Positions 36,303 to 44,448 of a stretch of DNA of 64,000 nt are shown here, piece after piece (within the stretch, counting starts at the first letter, position 1; every line of letters begins with the position of its first letter). A program made the translations under genes and the position numbers. Source of the stretch: Halomonas sp. JB37. Its GTDB lineage: Bacteria > Pseudomonadota > Gammaproteobacteria > Pseudomonadales > Halomonadaceae. The stretch is taken from NCBI RefSeq assembly GCF_002332255.1, contig NZ_NRGW01000001.1:3658001-3722000 (forward strand), given 5' to 3'. Below the pieces are notes generated by a model that had not been told where the DNA came from, searched no databases, and saw nothing but the letters and a program-made list of their open reading frames with translations.

Positions 36303-37109
36303 TTACTCATCTTTTCCGCCCGTTGGCATCCCACCCACCTTTGGCTCCCAGTAGCGAGAGTTATCGTCACCGTTACGCTCTAGATCAATCTGGAAGCGAT
36401 AGCGATCTGGACGATACAGCGCATCCAAGTGCTCCACACCCTGCCCCTGCTCATCGTAAACCACGCGGGTGAGCGCGATCAGCGGCGAGCCCACGGCTAC
36501 GTCCAGCGCCTCTGCGACTTCGTGGCTGGCCAGCGTCGCGGAAATAGACTGGGAAGCGTGATCAACCTTCACACCGCTGCGCTCTAACAGCACAAACAGC
36601 GGCGTATGGGCTAAGTCCATTTCGTTGTAGTGCAGGGCAATAGCTTCTGGCACATGGGTCACCAGGTGCGAAAACGGCTTGCCGTCAACCATGCGTACAC
36701 GTACCGAGCGCTGTACTTTGCCGCTCTGCGCCATACCCAGGCGTTCACGCACCGCCTCAGGCGGCAGCACATAGGCAAACTCCAGCAGCCGCACTTGGGA
36801 GGCCTGGCTCATCTTGACCATGTTGGGCATCAGGTTAGACACGCTGGCGGTCATCACCGTGGCATCCAGCGGCTGCTCCAACACCACCGTACCCACCCCT
36901 GCCTTACGCTCGACTAATCCCATCGCCTGCAGCGCCTCCATCGCTCGCCGCACGGTTACCCGCGAAACGCCATGCTGCTCGGCCAGCTTGTTTTCACCCG
37001 GCAACTTACTGCCCGCTGACAGCCGACCGCTCAAAATTGTGTCTTTCAACAGCAAGTAAATTCGGTGTGATTTAGTGCCGCCCACCGCAGAGGGTTGTGT
37101 CTCACTCAT
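36303..37109 (-). CDS. GntR-family regulator, HutC subfamily
   Basis: The 268-residue regulator has an N-terminal winged helix-turn-helix (residues about 15-80, with GSKLPGENKLAEQHGVSRVT) and a C-terminal UTRA ligand domain (HLVTHVPEAIA, TLASHEVAEALDV). It lies between two oppositely directed catabolic operons, and the same 18-bp palindrome is found before each. It most likely represses both and releases them on binding a pathway compound. One operator also covers the promoter region of its own gene, so it should control itself. Confidence 0.9.
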   Translation of the reverse strand: MSETQPSAVGGTKSHRIYLLLKDTILSGRLSAGSKLPGENKLAEQHGVSRVTVRRAMEALQAMGLVERKAGVGTVVLEQPLDATVMTASVSNLMPNMVKMSQASQVRLLEFAYVLPPEAVRERLGMAQSGKVQRSVRVRMVDGKPFSHLVTHVPEAIALHYNEMDLAHTPLFVLLERSGVKVDHASQSISATLASHEVAEALDVAVGSPLIALTRVVYDEQGQGVEHLDALYRPDRYRFQIDLERNGDDNSRYWEPKVGGMPTGGKDE

Positions 37110-37183
37110 CCACGCCTCTCCTCAGTATATTGTTCAAAAAAATCATATTAGGCTTGACGCAGGGATAATAATAGACATAAAAG

Positions 37184-37201
37184 TGTATTACATATAATAC
37201 A
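37184..37201. promoter_or_regulatory. GntR operator 2 (lyase-side)
   Basis: TGTATTA-CATA-TAATACA, the second copy of the 7-4-7 palindrome, lies between gntR and the lyase gene. It contains the hexamer TATAAT at 37193-37198, so binding would cover a -10 element. Confidence 0.75.
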
Positions 37202-37335
37202 TATCAAAAGATGATCAGTAACACCTTTTCGGTCGTTTGAACGCTATTATTACAGAATCTGCGACCGTAAGTATCGCTAGCCATGTGATCTTAAATAGGC
37301 CGAGCTGACGCTTATCCAACAACCACGAGACCGCT

Positions 37336-38253
37336 ATGACACGCCAACCCAGCTCTTCAAGTCAGGCTCCACAACAAGCTTCACGCCAACCAGCTAAGCT
37401 TAAACAGCAGCTGCAAGATACCCCGATTGTGGTCGCCCCTGGCGTGTTTGATGCGCTCGGCGCGTCTCTCGCCGAGCAGGCAGGCTTCGAGAGCGTTTAT
37501 CTCTCTGGCGCCAGCCTGGCCTATACCCAGCTGGGACGCCCGGATATTGGCCTGCTCAGCATTACCGAAATTTGCGCGGCGATGTCGCATATCCGCGAAC
37601 GGACCAATCTTTCGGTAGTGGTCGATTGTGATACCGGCTTTGGCAACGCTATGAATGTGATGCGCAGCGTGCGCTTGTTGGAGCGCTCGGGCGCCAATGC
37701 CATTCAGCTTGAGGATCAAACGTACCCGAAACGCTGTGGCCACTTGCGCGGTAAAACGCTGGTCTCCAAAAGCGAAATGGTCGGCAAATTGCATGCAGCG
37801 CTAGATGCCCGTGAAAGCGATAAAACGCTGATCATCGGGCGTACCGATGCGCTGGGCGTAGAGGGTACCGACAGCGCCATTGAGCGCGCTCAGGCCTATT
37901 ATGAAGCGGGCGTCGATATGCTATTTATCGAAGGCATCCGCAGCGATGAAGACATCAGCAAGATCATGGCGCGGTTCAAAGGCAAAGTGCCGATTATGGC
38001 CAATATGGTGGAAGGCGGGGATACGCCGCTGCAGAACGCCCAGGCACTCGAAGCACTCGGCTTTTCGCTGGTGATTTTCCCTGGCGCATTAGTCCGGGCA
38101 ATTACACACATGGCTAGCCGCTTCTTCGCCACGCTTAAGCAGGATGGCACTACCGACGCCTTTCGCGACCAAATGCTGGATTTCAAACAGCTTAACGATT
38201 ATTTAGGCACCGAGGCGATGCTCGAACTTGGCCAGCAATACGATAATCGCTAA
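37336..38253 (+). CDS. Isocitrate lyase/PEP mutase-family lyase (2,3-dimethylmalate lyase-like)
   Basis: The 305-residue protein is of the ICL/PEP-mutase superfamily. Magnesium ligands are D97 and D99 in VVDCDTGFGN, EDQ lies at 126-128, and the catalytic cysteine is C134 in PKRCGH. That cysteine marks C-C bond lyases (methylisocitrate, dimethylmalate, oxaloacetate hydrolase group) rather than PEP mutase. A hydratase of the LeuCD type plus this lyase is the pair that ends anaerobic nicotinate breakdown (dimethylmaleate to dimethylmalate to pyruvate and propionate). The exact substrate here is not known. It begins a rightward operon of five genes. Confidence 0.82.
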   Translation: MTRQPSSSSQAPQQASRQPAKLKQQLQDTPIVVAPGVFDALGASLAEQAGFESVYLSGASLAYTQLGRPDIGLLSITEICAAMSHIRERTNLSVVVDCDTGFGNAMNVMRSVRLLERSGANAIQLEDQTYPKRCGHLRGKTLVSKSEMVGKLHAALDARESDKTLIIGRTDALGVEGTDSAIERAQAYYEAGVDMLFIEGIRSDEDISKIMARFKGKVPIMANMVEGGDTPLQNAQALEALGFSLVIFPGALVRAITHMASRFFATLKQDGTTDAFRDQMLDFKQLNDYLGTEAMLELGQQYDNR

Positions 38254-38279
38254 ACGCTAATAATTAACAGGAAACGACG

Positions 38280-38948
38280 ATGCAGACCACCGACAAAACG
38301 GCGAAAGAAATTTTTAACGACGTCATGGCCAACCCACAGCGAGTACCGTTTGGCTTTGGTAACAAAGCGGTACTGGTGAACGTCGATCCGCAAAAAGCCT
38401 ACACACGCACGGACCTGTTCAAAACCGCTTACGAAACCGACCCCAAGCAGCTGGAATACACTAACCAGCTTGCCAACGGCTTCCGGGCAAGGGGTTGGCC
38501 GGTGGTCTGGACCCACGTCGCGTTTTTGGATTCTGCTGACGATGCGGGCGTGTGGGGCACACGTACCGACACGCCGGATTCGCTGCAGAATATCAAATAC
38601 GATTCTGAGCGCGCCGAGTTTGACGAGCGCTGCGAGATCGACCGCAGCCGCGACGTGATCTACACCAAACGCATGCCGTCGGCCTTTTTCGAAACGCCGC
38701 TGCAGTCACTGCTAGTGTGGCATCAAGTTGATACCGTGATTATCACCGGCGGATCCACCTCTGGCTGTATTCGTGCCACAGCGGTGGAAAGCTTATCGCG
38801 GGGCTATCGCACCATCGTGCCAATGGAGTGCGTATCCGATAAACACGAAAGCTACCACTACGCCAACCTGACCGACCTGCACCTTAAATATGCCGACGTA
38901 CTGCCCGTCGCTGAGGTATTAGCGTGGCTGGAAGGTAATGAGCAATAA
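38280..38948 (+). CDS. Isochorismatase-fold amidohydrolase
   Basis: This 222-residue cysteine hydrolase has the full triad: D36 in VNVDPQKAY, K130 in YTKRMPSAF and C163 in GGSTSGCIRATAVES. The last segment is characteristic of N-carbamoylsarcosine amidase and maleamate amidase relatives. Both act on short linear amides, releasing ammonia. Between the lyase gene and two ring-opening hydrolase homologues, a half-amide (maleamate-type) or N-carbamoyl substrate is likely. The ATG has AGGAAA upstream. Confidence 0.85.
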   Translation: MQTTDKTAKEIFNDVMANPQRVPFGFGNKAVLVNVDPQKAYTRTDLFKTAYETDPKQLEYTNQLANGFRARGWPVVWTHVAFLDSADDAGVWGTRTDTPDSLQNIKYDSERAEFDERCEIDRSRDVIYTKRMPSAFFETPLQSLLVWHQVDTVIITGGSTSGCIRATAVESLSRGYRTIVPMECVSDKHESYHYANLTDLHLKYADVLPVAEVLAWLEGNEQ

Positions 38949-38960
38949 GAGGAGCCGGTT

Positions 38961-39914
38961 ATGAAAGAGTCATTAGGCGTTTACGATTACTGGGCCTACG
39001 ACCAGCGACCCAAAATCGAGTGGCCGGGAGGCGCCAAGGTGGCCTTCTGGGTAGCCCCTAATATTGAATATTACGAGCTTGATCCGCCACTGAATCCGCA
39101 GCGTAATCCTTGGCCGCACCCGCATCCATCGGTGCCTGGCTACAGCATTCGCGATTACGGCAACCGGGTGGGCCATCAGCGCCAAATGGCGCTGCTTGAG
39201 AAATACGGCATTCGCGGCTCGGTGTCACTTTCCGTGGCGCTATGTGAGCACCATCCTGAAATTATCCAGATGTGCAAAGAGCGTGACTGGGAGTTCTTCA
39301 GCCACGGCATTTACAACACCCGCTACACCTACGGCCTCAGCGAAGACCAAGAGCGGGCAATGATCCGCGACAGTATGGAAACGATTCATCGCCATACCGG
39401 CCAGGCCTGCGCAGGGTATCTGGCACCGGCACTCTCCCACTCGGAACGCACCCTGGACCTGTTTGCCGAAGTGGGCGAAGAGCTCTTCGGCGACAAAGGT
39501 GGGATTTACACCTGCGACTTGTTTCACGACGACCAGCCGACGCCGGTCAGCGTTCGCTCCGGCAAGCGGTTTATCTCCATGCCCTACTCGCTGGAGATGA
39601 ACGACACCATCGTCTATGCGGTGAATAAAGTAGAGCCGCGCCAGTATGCCACCATGCTCAAGCGCCACTTTGATCGCTTGTACGCCGAGGGCGCGGAGTC
39701 CGGCACGGTGATGTGCATTCCCACCCACAACTACCAAGTGAGCTGCCCGCACCGAATCAAGGCGTTTGAAGAGGCGCTTGAATACATCACCGGCCACCCG
39801 GATGTGTGGGTTGCCACCGGGCGCGAGATTGCCGATTACTATCTAGCCAATTATTACGACGCCGCCCTCGACAGCATGAAGGCCCAGGCCGCCACCGCAC
39901 GCAAACAGGGGTAA
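38961..39914 (+). CDS. PuuE-like polysaccharide-deacetylase-fold hydrolase 1
   Basis: This 317-residue protein has the NodB-related barrel but not the usual TFDDG metal motif. It resembles the PuuE group (allantoinase and cyclic imide hydrolase relatives), with WPGGAKVAFWVAPNIEYYE, SIRDYGNRVG and FFSHGIYNTRYTYG. Such enzymes open cyclic amides, and one known family of microbial cyclic-imide hydrolases belongs here. GAGGAG precedes the ATG, 12 nt after the amidase gene. The next gene encodes a divergent copy. Confidence 0.83.
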   Translation: MKESLGVYDYWAYDQRPKIEWPGGAKVAFWVAPNIEYYELDPPLNPQRNPWPHPHPSVPGYSIRDYGNRVGHQRQMALLEKYGIRGSVSLSVALCEHHPEIIQMCKERDWEFFSHGIYNTRYTYGLSEDQERAMIRDSMETIHRHTGQACAGYLAPALSHSERTLDLFAEVGEELFGDKGGIYTCDLFHDDQPTPVSVRSGKRFISMPYSLEMNDTIVYAVNKVEPRQYATMLKRHFDRLYAEGAESGTVMCIPTHNYQVSCPHRIKAFEEALEYITGHPDVWVATGREIADYYLANYYDAALDSMKAQAATARKQG

Positions 39915-39918
39915 CGCT

Positions 39919-40881
39919 ATGGCGCTTAACAACGACTATCTCGACTACCCTCTGCGCCGCCACGGCTACGACCACGAGCACTATGCGTGGTCGATGCTGA
40001 GCGACCGCGCGCCGGTCACTTGGCCCGAGGGCAAAACCCTTGCGGTGTGGATCAACATTTCACTGCAGTTCTACCCGTTAAATCAGCGCGGCAAACCGTT
40101 CAAAGTCCCCAACGGCATGACCATGCCCTACCCGGACCTACGCCATTTTTCACTGCGCGATTACGGCAACCGCGTGGGGATCTATCGCGTTCTCAAGGCG
40201 CTGGCAGCGCACAACATCACACCGACTTTTGCGATGAATGCGCAGTTGGCCGAGCAGACGCCCTATTTAGTGCAGCGTCTAAAAGAGCACGGCGGTGAAT
40301 TTATTGCCCACGGCTGGAACATGGATCATCTGCACTACGGCGGCTTACCGATTGAAGAAGAGGCCGAGCTGGTCAAGCGCTCGGTTGAGACGCTGCAGCG
40401 TGTGACCGGCCAACCTGTACGCGGCTGGCTGAGCCCTGCCAAGCACCAGAGCTTCAACACGCTCGACCTGCTGGCCGAAAACGGCATTGAGTACTGCGCC
40501 GACTGGGTCAACGACGATATGCCCTATGTTTGTCACCAACAGCCTGGCCATAACAGCGCGGGCAGCGTGACCATGATGCCGCTGGCCACCGAAATCGAAG
40601 ACCAGTTTGTGATGAGCCAGAACCTGCACTCAGAAGATGCCTGGGTGACGCAGGTCAAAGATGCGTTTGACTTTCTGCTGGAAGAATCTCAGCAGCAGGG
40701 TGGGCGCTTATTTGCCCTCAATCTTCATCCTTGGCTTGTTGGCCAACCCCACCGCATTGCCTGTTTAGAAGAAGTGCTGGCCCATATCAGCGGGCATTCA
40801 GCGGTGTGGCAAGCACCGGCGGGCGACATTCTCGATGCGTTTAACGCCGCTCAATGCCACGCAAAGGGAGCAACCCGCTGA
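39919..40881 (+). CDS. PuuE-like polysaccharide-deacetylase-fold hydrolase 2
   Basis: This 320-residue paralogue of the preceding protein starts 4 nt after its stop. It shares the WPEGKTLAVWIN, SLRDYGNRVGIYR and FIAHGWNMDH segments and lacks TFDDG. The two may form a heteromer or act on different ring or half-amide forms. Its own stop overlaps the start of the flavoprotein gene (TGATG), so the operon is tightly coupled. Confidence 0.83.
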   Translation: MALNNDYLDYPLRRHGYDHEHYAWSMLSDRAPVTWPEGKTLAVWINISLQFYPLNQRGKPFKVPNGMTMPYPDLRHFSLRDYGNRVGIYRVLKALAAHNITPTFAMNAQLAEQTPYLVQRLKEHGGEFIAHGWNMDHLHYGGLPIEEEAELVKRSVETLQRVTGQPVRGWLSPAKHQSFNTLDLLAENGIEYCADWVNDDMPYVCHQQPGHNSAGSVTMMPLATEIEDQFVMSQNLHSEDAWVTQVKDAFDFLLEESQQQGGRLFALNLHPWLVGQPHRIACLEEVLAHISGHSAVWQAPAGDILDAFNAAQCHAKGATR

Positions 40882-42302
40882 TGGCGATCCTTCCTTACGC
40901 CCACGATACGTTTGACGCCCACCTGCCGCTGGTCATTATTGGCGCAGGCGCCTGCGGCCTAGTCGCAGCGCTGGCGGCGCAAGAGGCGGGCGTGGAGCTG
41001 ATGGTATTGGAGCGCGACCCGCTCCCACGTGGCAGCACCGCGATGTCATCAGGCTTTATTCCCGCTGCTGATACGCACTTTCAGCACGCACTCGGGGTAA
41101 GTGACTCGCCCGACGTGATGGCGGAGGATATTCAGAAGAAGAATGGCTTCGAAGCAGACCCTGCCATTGTCGAGCTGCTCGCCCACCAATCCGGCCCCAC
41201 CATCGAGTGGCTCGCCGACCAGCACCATATACCGTTCGAGCTGGTGGACGGTTTTCTCTACCCAGGCCATAGCCAGCTGCGCATGCACGCCACGCCACGG
41301 CGCACAGGCGAAGAGCTGATGGGCGCGCTGCTCAACGCCAGCGAGGCGGCGGGCATTGATATTGTTACCCAGGCACGCGTGGTCGATCTGCACGTTGATA
41401 GCACTCAACGGGTGCGCGGCATAACGTTAGAACGCCCGGACGGCAGTCGTGAAAGCATCGGCTGCGACGCGTTAATTTTGGCCTGCAATGGCTATGGTGG
41501 GAATGTGGAGCTCGTGGAGCGCTACCTCCCGACGCTCAAGAATGCACTTTACTACGGCCATGAAGGCAACCAGGGCGATGCACTGCTGTGGGGCCAGGCG
41601 ATGAGCGCCAGCACCAAAGACCTAGGCGCTTGCCAAGGGCATGGATCGCTGGCAACGCCCCATCAGATTTTGATTAGCTGGGCACTCATGATGCAGGGTG
41701 GTATCCAGGTTAATATAAACGGAGAGCGCTTCTCCAATGAGCACGGCGGCTACTCCGAACAGGCCGCCAAGGTCTTGGCGCAGCCCGAGAAAATAGCCTG
41801 GAACCTGTTTGATGCGCGCATTGACGAATCTGCCCAGGCCTTCGAGGACTATCGCAACGCGCTTGAAAGCGGCGCGGTCAGACGCTTTGCAAGCCTGGAA
41901 GAGCTAGCAGAAGATCTCAAGCTGCCCCTCAATGCGCTCCAAGCGACGTTTGCTGACATGCACCAACTGGCGAAACAGCAAAGCTCTGATAGGTTTGGCC
42001 GCCGCTTTGAGCCTACCCACTTGCTCAAGCCACCCTACTACGCCATCCGCGTCACCGGGGCGCTGTTTCATACTCAAGGAGGGTTAGAAGTCAATTCCAC
42101 CGCACGGGTGCTCAATACCCAAGGCCAAGCGCTTCCCAACCTATTCGCCGCCGGCGGTGCCGCTCGCGGTGTTTCAGGTTCAAACGACAGCGGCTACCTT
42201 TCCGGCAATGGGCTGCTTAGTGCGGTGGTGCTGGGTGCAGTGGCGGGTAAAAGTGCCGCTGAATTGCTGCGCTTAAAGCTAAGCTCGGCCGTCTTGCCCT
42301 AG
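40881..42302 (+). CDS. FAD-dependent oxidoreductase (fumarate reductase/KstD-like)
   Basis: This 473-residue flavoprotein has an N-terminal FAD dinucleotide motif (LVIIGAGACGLVAALAA), the AMSSGFIPAA segment and the C-terminal GNGLLSAVVLGAVAGKSAAE typical of the fumarate reductase / 3-ketosteroid dehydrogenase flavoprotein family. These proteins add or remove hydrogens at a C-C bond next to a carbonyl. I start it at the ATG at 40881, with AAAGGGAG upstream; the frame continues nine codons upstream into the previous gene. In this operon it could desaturate a succinimide-like ring or reduce a double bond. Its stop overlaps the recQ stop on the other strand (CTAG). Confidence 0.82.
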   Translation: MAILPYAHDTFDAHLPLVIIGAGACGLVAALAAQEAGVELMVLERDPLPRGSTAMSSGFIPAADTHFQHALGVSDSPDVMAEDIQKKNGFEADPAIVELLAHQSGPTIEWLADQHHIPFELVDGFLYPGHSQLRMHATPRRTGEELMGALLNASEAAGIDIVTQARVVDLHVDSTQRVRGITLERPDGSRESIGCDALILACNGYGGNVELVERYLPTLKNALYYGHEGNQGDALLWGQAMSASTKDLGACQGHGSLATPHQILISWALMMQGGIQVNINGERFSNEHGGYSEQAAKVLAQPEKIAWNLFDARIDESAQAFEDYRNALESGAVRRFASLEELAEDLKLPLNALQATFADMHQLAKQQSSDRFGRRFEPTHLLKPPYYAIRVTGALFHTQGGLEVNSTARVLNTQGQALPNLFAAGGAARGVSGSNDSGYLSGNGLLSAVVLGAVAGKSAAELLRLKLSSAVLP

Positions 42303-44332
42303 AGGCCATGCCCTAGCCGCCCGCCCAGCCTCTGCTCTGCCCACTGACGCACATCAGGATAACCACGCTGCTCAAAGACCGCGAAGCCGTTAAGACTTCG
42401 TGCTTTGAGCGGTGTAAAAATCGGCATGGTTAGCCCGCACAAAAAATGCGCCAGCCGCTGTGCATTTGGCGGTTGGCCGAACTGTTCGGCGTGTCGCTCA
42501 ATGAAGGGCACGGCGTAGCGTGTGAAGTCGTTATCCGACAGCGCCGGCTGCGGCGATGAGTCCGGTAGGCGCACAGGGTTGCCGTAGCACACCGAACAGT
42601 GCCCGCAGCGATCCTGCCCAGTAAAGGTGCTGTCTTCAAGAGAGCTATCGCCAAAGGTGCTATCTCCAAAATGCTGCGCCAGCCGCCGGGTTAAGCAGCT
42701 TTGCGATTCAAATAGCGCCAGCATTGAATGCAGCCGCTCAATCTCCGTGCGTTCTCGCGTTAGGCATTCGTCATACAGCTGGCGGGCCAATGCTTCAATC
42801 GCGATCTCTGGCTGGCAAATCTCATACACGTCGGTCATTCGCTTGCCTTCCAGCGACAGCCAACCTTTGTCCTGGAAGTACTCAAGGGCCGTAATGACCC
42901 GGGCGCGCGAGGCGTCAATCTGCTGCGCCTGCCCTGCGCTGTGCAGGCGTTCAAAATCGACCGTGCCCCATGTCCGCGCCACAGGAACATTGTCGATGAT
43001 AAGCCGCACAAAAGCCGCGCGTTCGCCTTCAAAACGGCTAGCCAGAGCACCCGGCTCACTGTGGTAGCGAAGCCGATAGTCAGCTAAGAAGGCAAAGCGC
43101 GGCGCAATAATGCCGTGCATTTCTAGCCGCACCAGCAGCGTTTTCAGCGGTAATAAGCGGATATTGGCATCACGAGAAAGCGTATTAAGCAGCACTTCCC
43201 ACTGACGGTCTGGCGAGCTTCCAGCCGCCACAATCTCTTCCAGCAAACGGTAGATACCGGCATATTCAGGGGTATCACCGTAAACGAAGTTTTCTAGTAC
43301 CTGCAGGCCATCGCGCCCGGCCATGGTCAGGCAGGTGGAGGGCTGGCCGTCGCGGCCAGCCCGGCCAATTTCTTGGCTATAATTTTCAATCGATTTGGGT
43401 AAGTCAAAGTGCACCACGTTGCGAATATTGCCCTTATCGATCCCCATACCAAAAGCAATCGTGGCGACGATACAGGGCGATTCGCCGCCCATAAACTGGC
43501 GCTGAATCTCATCGCGACGCTGTGAATCCAGCCCCGCATGATAGGCCTGCGCCGCGATGCCCTGGGCCGCCAGCGCTTTCGCCACGCGCTCGGCAGTCTG
43601 TTGAAGAGTGACGTAAATGATCGTCGGCGCCTCGCTGCCCGGCTGCATCTGTGGCTTCAGCCAGCTAATCAACTGCTGCTCGCGGTCTTGCAGGGCGGGC
43701 GCTACCAGAAGCTCAAGATTAGGGCGATAAAAGCCGGTAGTAATGACGTTGTCTGGCGCGATGGCGAACTTATCGCGCATATCGGCAATCACCACAGGTG
43801 TTGCGGTAGCGGTCAGCAGCAGCACCTGGGGAATAGCAAAGTCGCGCTGATAATCCGGCAGCTTAAGGTAGTCCGGCCGAAAATTATGCCCCCACTCAGA
43901 CAGGCAGTGGGCTTCATCAACCACTAACAGCGAGATCTGAACCTGGCGCAAAAAGTGCCGAAAGCGCTCATTTTTAAGCCGCTCTACCGAGATCATGAGG
44001 ATTTTTAACTCACCGCATTTAGCGCGCTCCATTATATCGCGCGCAGTCTCGCGGTCTTGAGTGGAATCAATGCTGGCCGCTGCCACGCCGTGGCGCGTTA
44101 GAAACGCCAGCTGATCCTGCATGAGCGCCAGCAGCGGCGATACCACCAGGGTTAAGTGCGGCAAGTGCAGCGCCGGCAGCTGATAGCAAAGCGACTTGCC
44201 CGCACCGGTGGCGAAAATCGCCGCGGTAGAGTGCCCCTCCAGTACGCGTGACACCACCGCCTGCTGGCCGCCCCGAAAGTCGTCAAACCCAAATACGGCT
44301 TTCAGCGTTTGTTGCGGAGAAGTTGAAGTCAT
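42299..44332 (-). CDS. recQ: RecQ-family ATP-dependent DNA helicase
   Basis: This 677-residue SF2 helicase has the Q-motif region FGFDDFRGGQQAVV, Walker A ATGAGKSLCYQLPA, DEAH box VVDEAHCLSEWGH, VLLLTATATP, AYHAGLDSQRRD and IGRAGRDGQPS. The tail differs from E. coli RecQ. The cysteine cluster (CLTRRLAQHFGD ... CGHCSVC) comes late, near residue 600, after a long winged region, and I see no clear HRDC domain. A three-unit GDSTF-type repeat separates the cysteine pairs. It probably unwinds recombination and repair intermediates; it may be a second RecQ-type protein rather than the canonical one. Confidence 0.88.
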   Translation of the reverse strand: MTSTSPQQTLKAVFGFDDFRGGQQAVVSRVLEGHSTAAIFATGAGKSLCYQLPALHLPHLTLVVSPLLALMQDQLAFLTRHGVAAASIDSTQDRETARDIMERAKCGELKILMISVERLKNERFRHFLRQVQISLLVVDEAHCLSEWGHNFRPDYLKLPDYQRDFAIPQVLLLTATATPVVIADMRDKFAIAPDNVITTGFYRPNLELLVAPALQDREQQLISWLKPQMQPGSEAPTIIYVTLQQTAERVAKALAAQGIAAQAYHAGLDSQRRDEIQRQFMGGESPCIVATIAFGMGIDKGNIRNVVHFDLPKSIENYSQEIGRAGRDGQPSTCLTMAGRDGLQVLENFVYGDTPEYAGIYRLLEEIVAAGSSPDRQWEVLLNTLSRDANIRLLPLKTLLVRLEMHGIIAPRFAFLADYRLRYHSEPGALASRFEGERAAFVRLIIDNVPVARTWGTVDFERLHSAGQAQQIDASRARVITALEYFQDKGWLSLEGKRMTDVYEICQPEIAIEALARQLYDECLTRERTEIERLHSMLALFESQSCLTRRLAQHFGDSTFGDSSLEDSTFTGQDRCGHCSVCYGNPVRLPDSSPQPALSDNDFTRYAVPFIERHAEQFGQPPNAQRLAHFLCGLTMPIFTPLKARSLNGFAVFEQRGYPDVRQWAEQRLGGRLGHGL
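42623..42667. repeat. In-frame 15-bp triplet repeat in recQ
   Basis: Three contiguous 15-bp units encode GDSTF, GDSSL and EDSTF in the helicase tail. The first and third units differ at few bases, so this looks like recent duplication by slippage. The frame is preserved. Confidence 0.8.
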
Positions 44333-44448
44333 GCATCTTCCTAAAGTGGGGTGACGTCTTGGGGTAACACGCTACCGGGTTCAAGACGCTTTCACCAACG
44401 AAAGACACGACCCTAAAAATAATAAGTACCCATGCAGTTGCGCTGACG

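Noticed and set aside
40854..40880. Upstream in-frame start of the flavoprotein
   Set aside because: It lies inside the previous gene, while the ATG at 40881 has AAAGGGAG at good spacing and overlaps the preceding stop.
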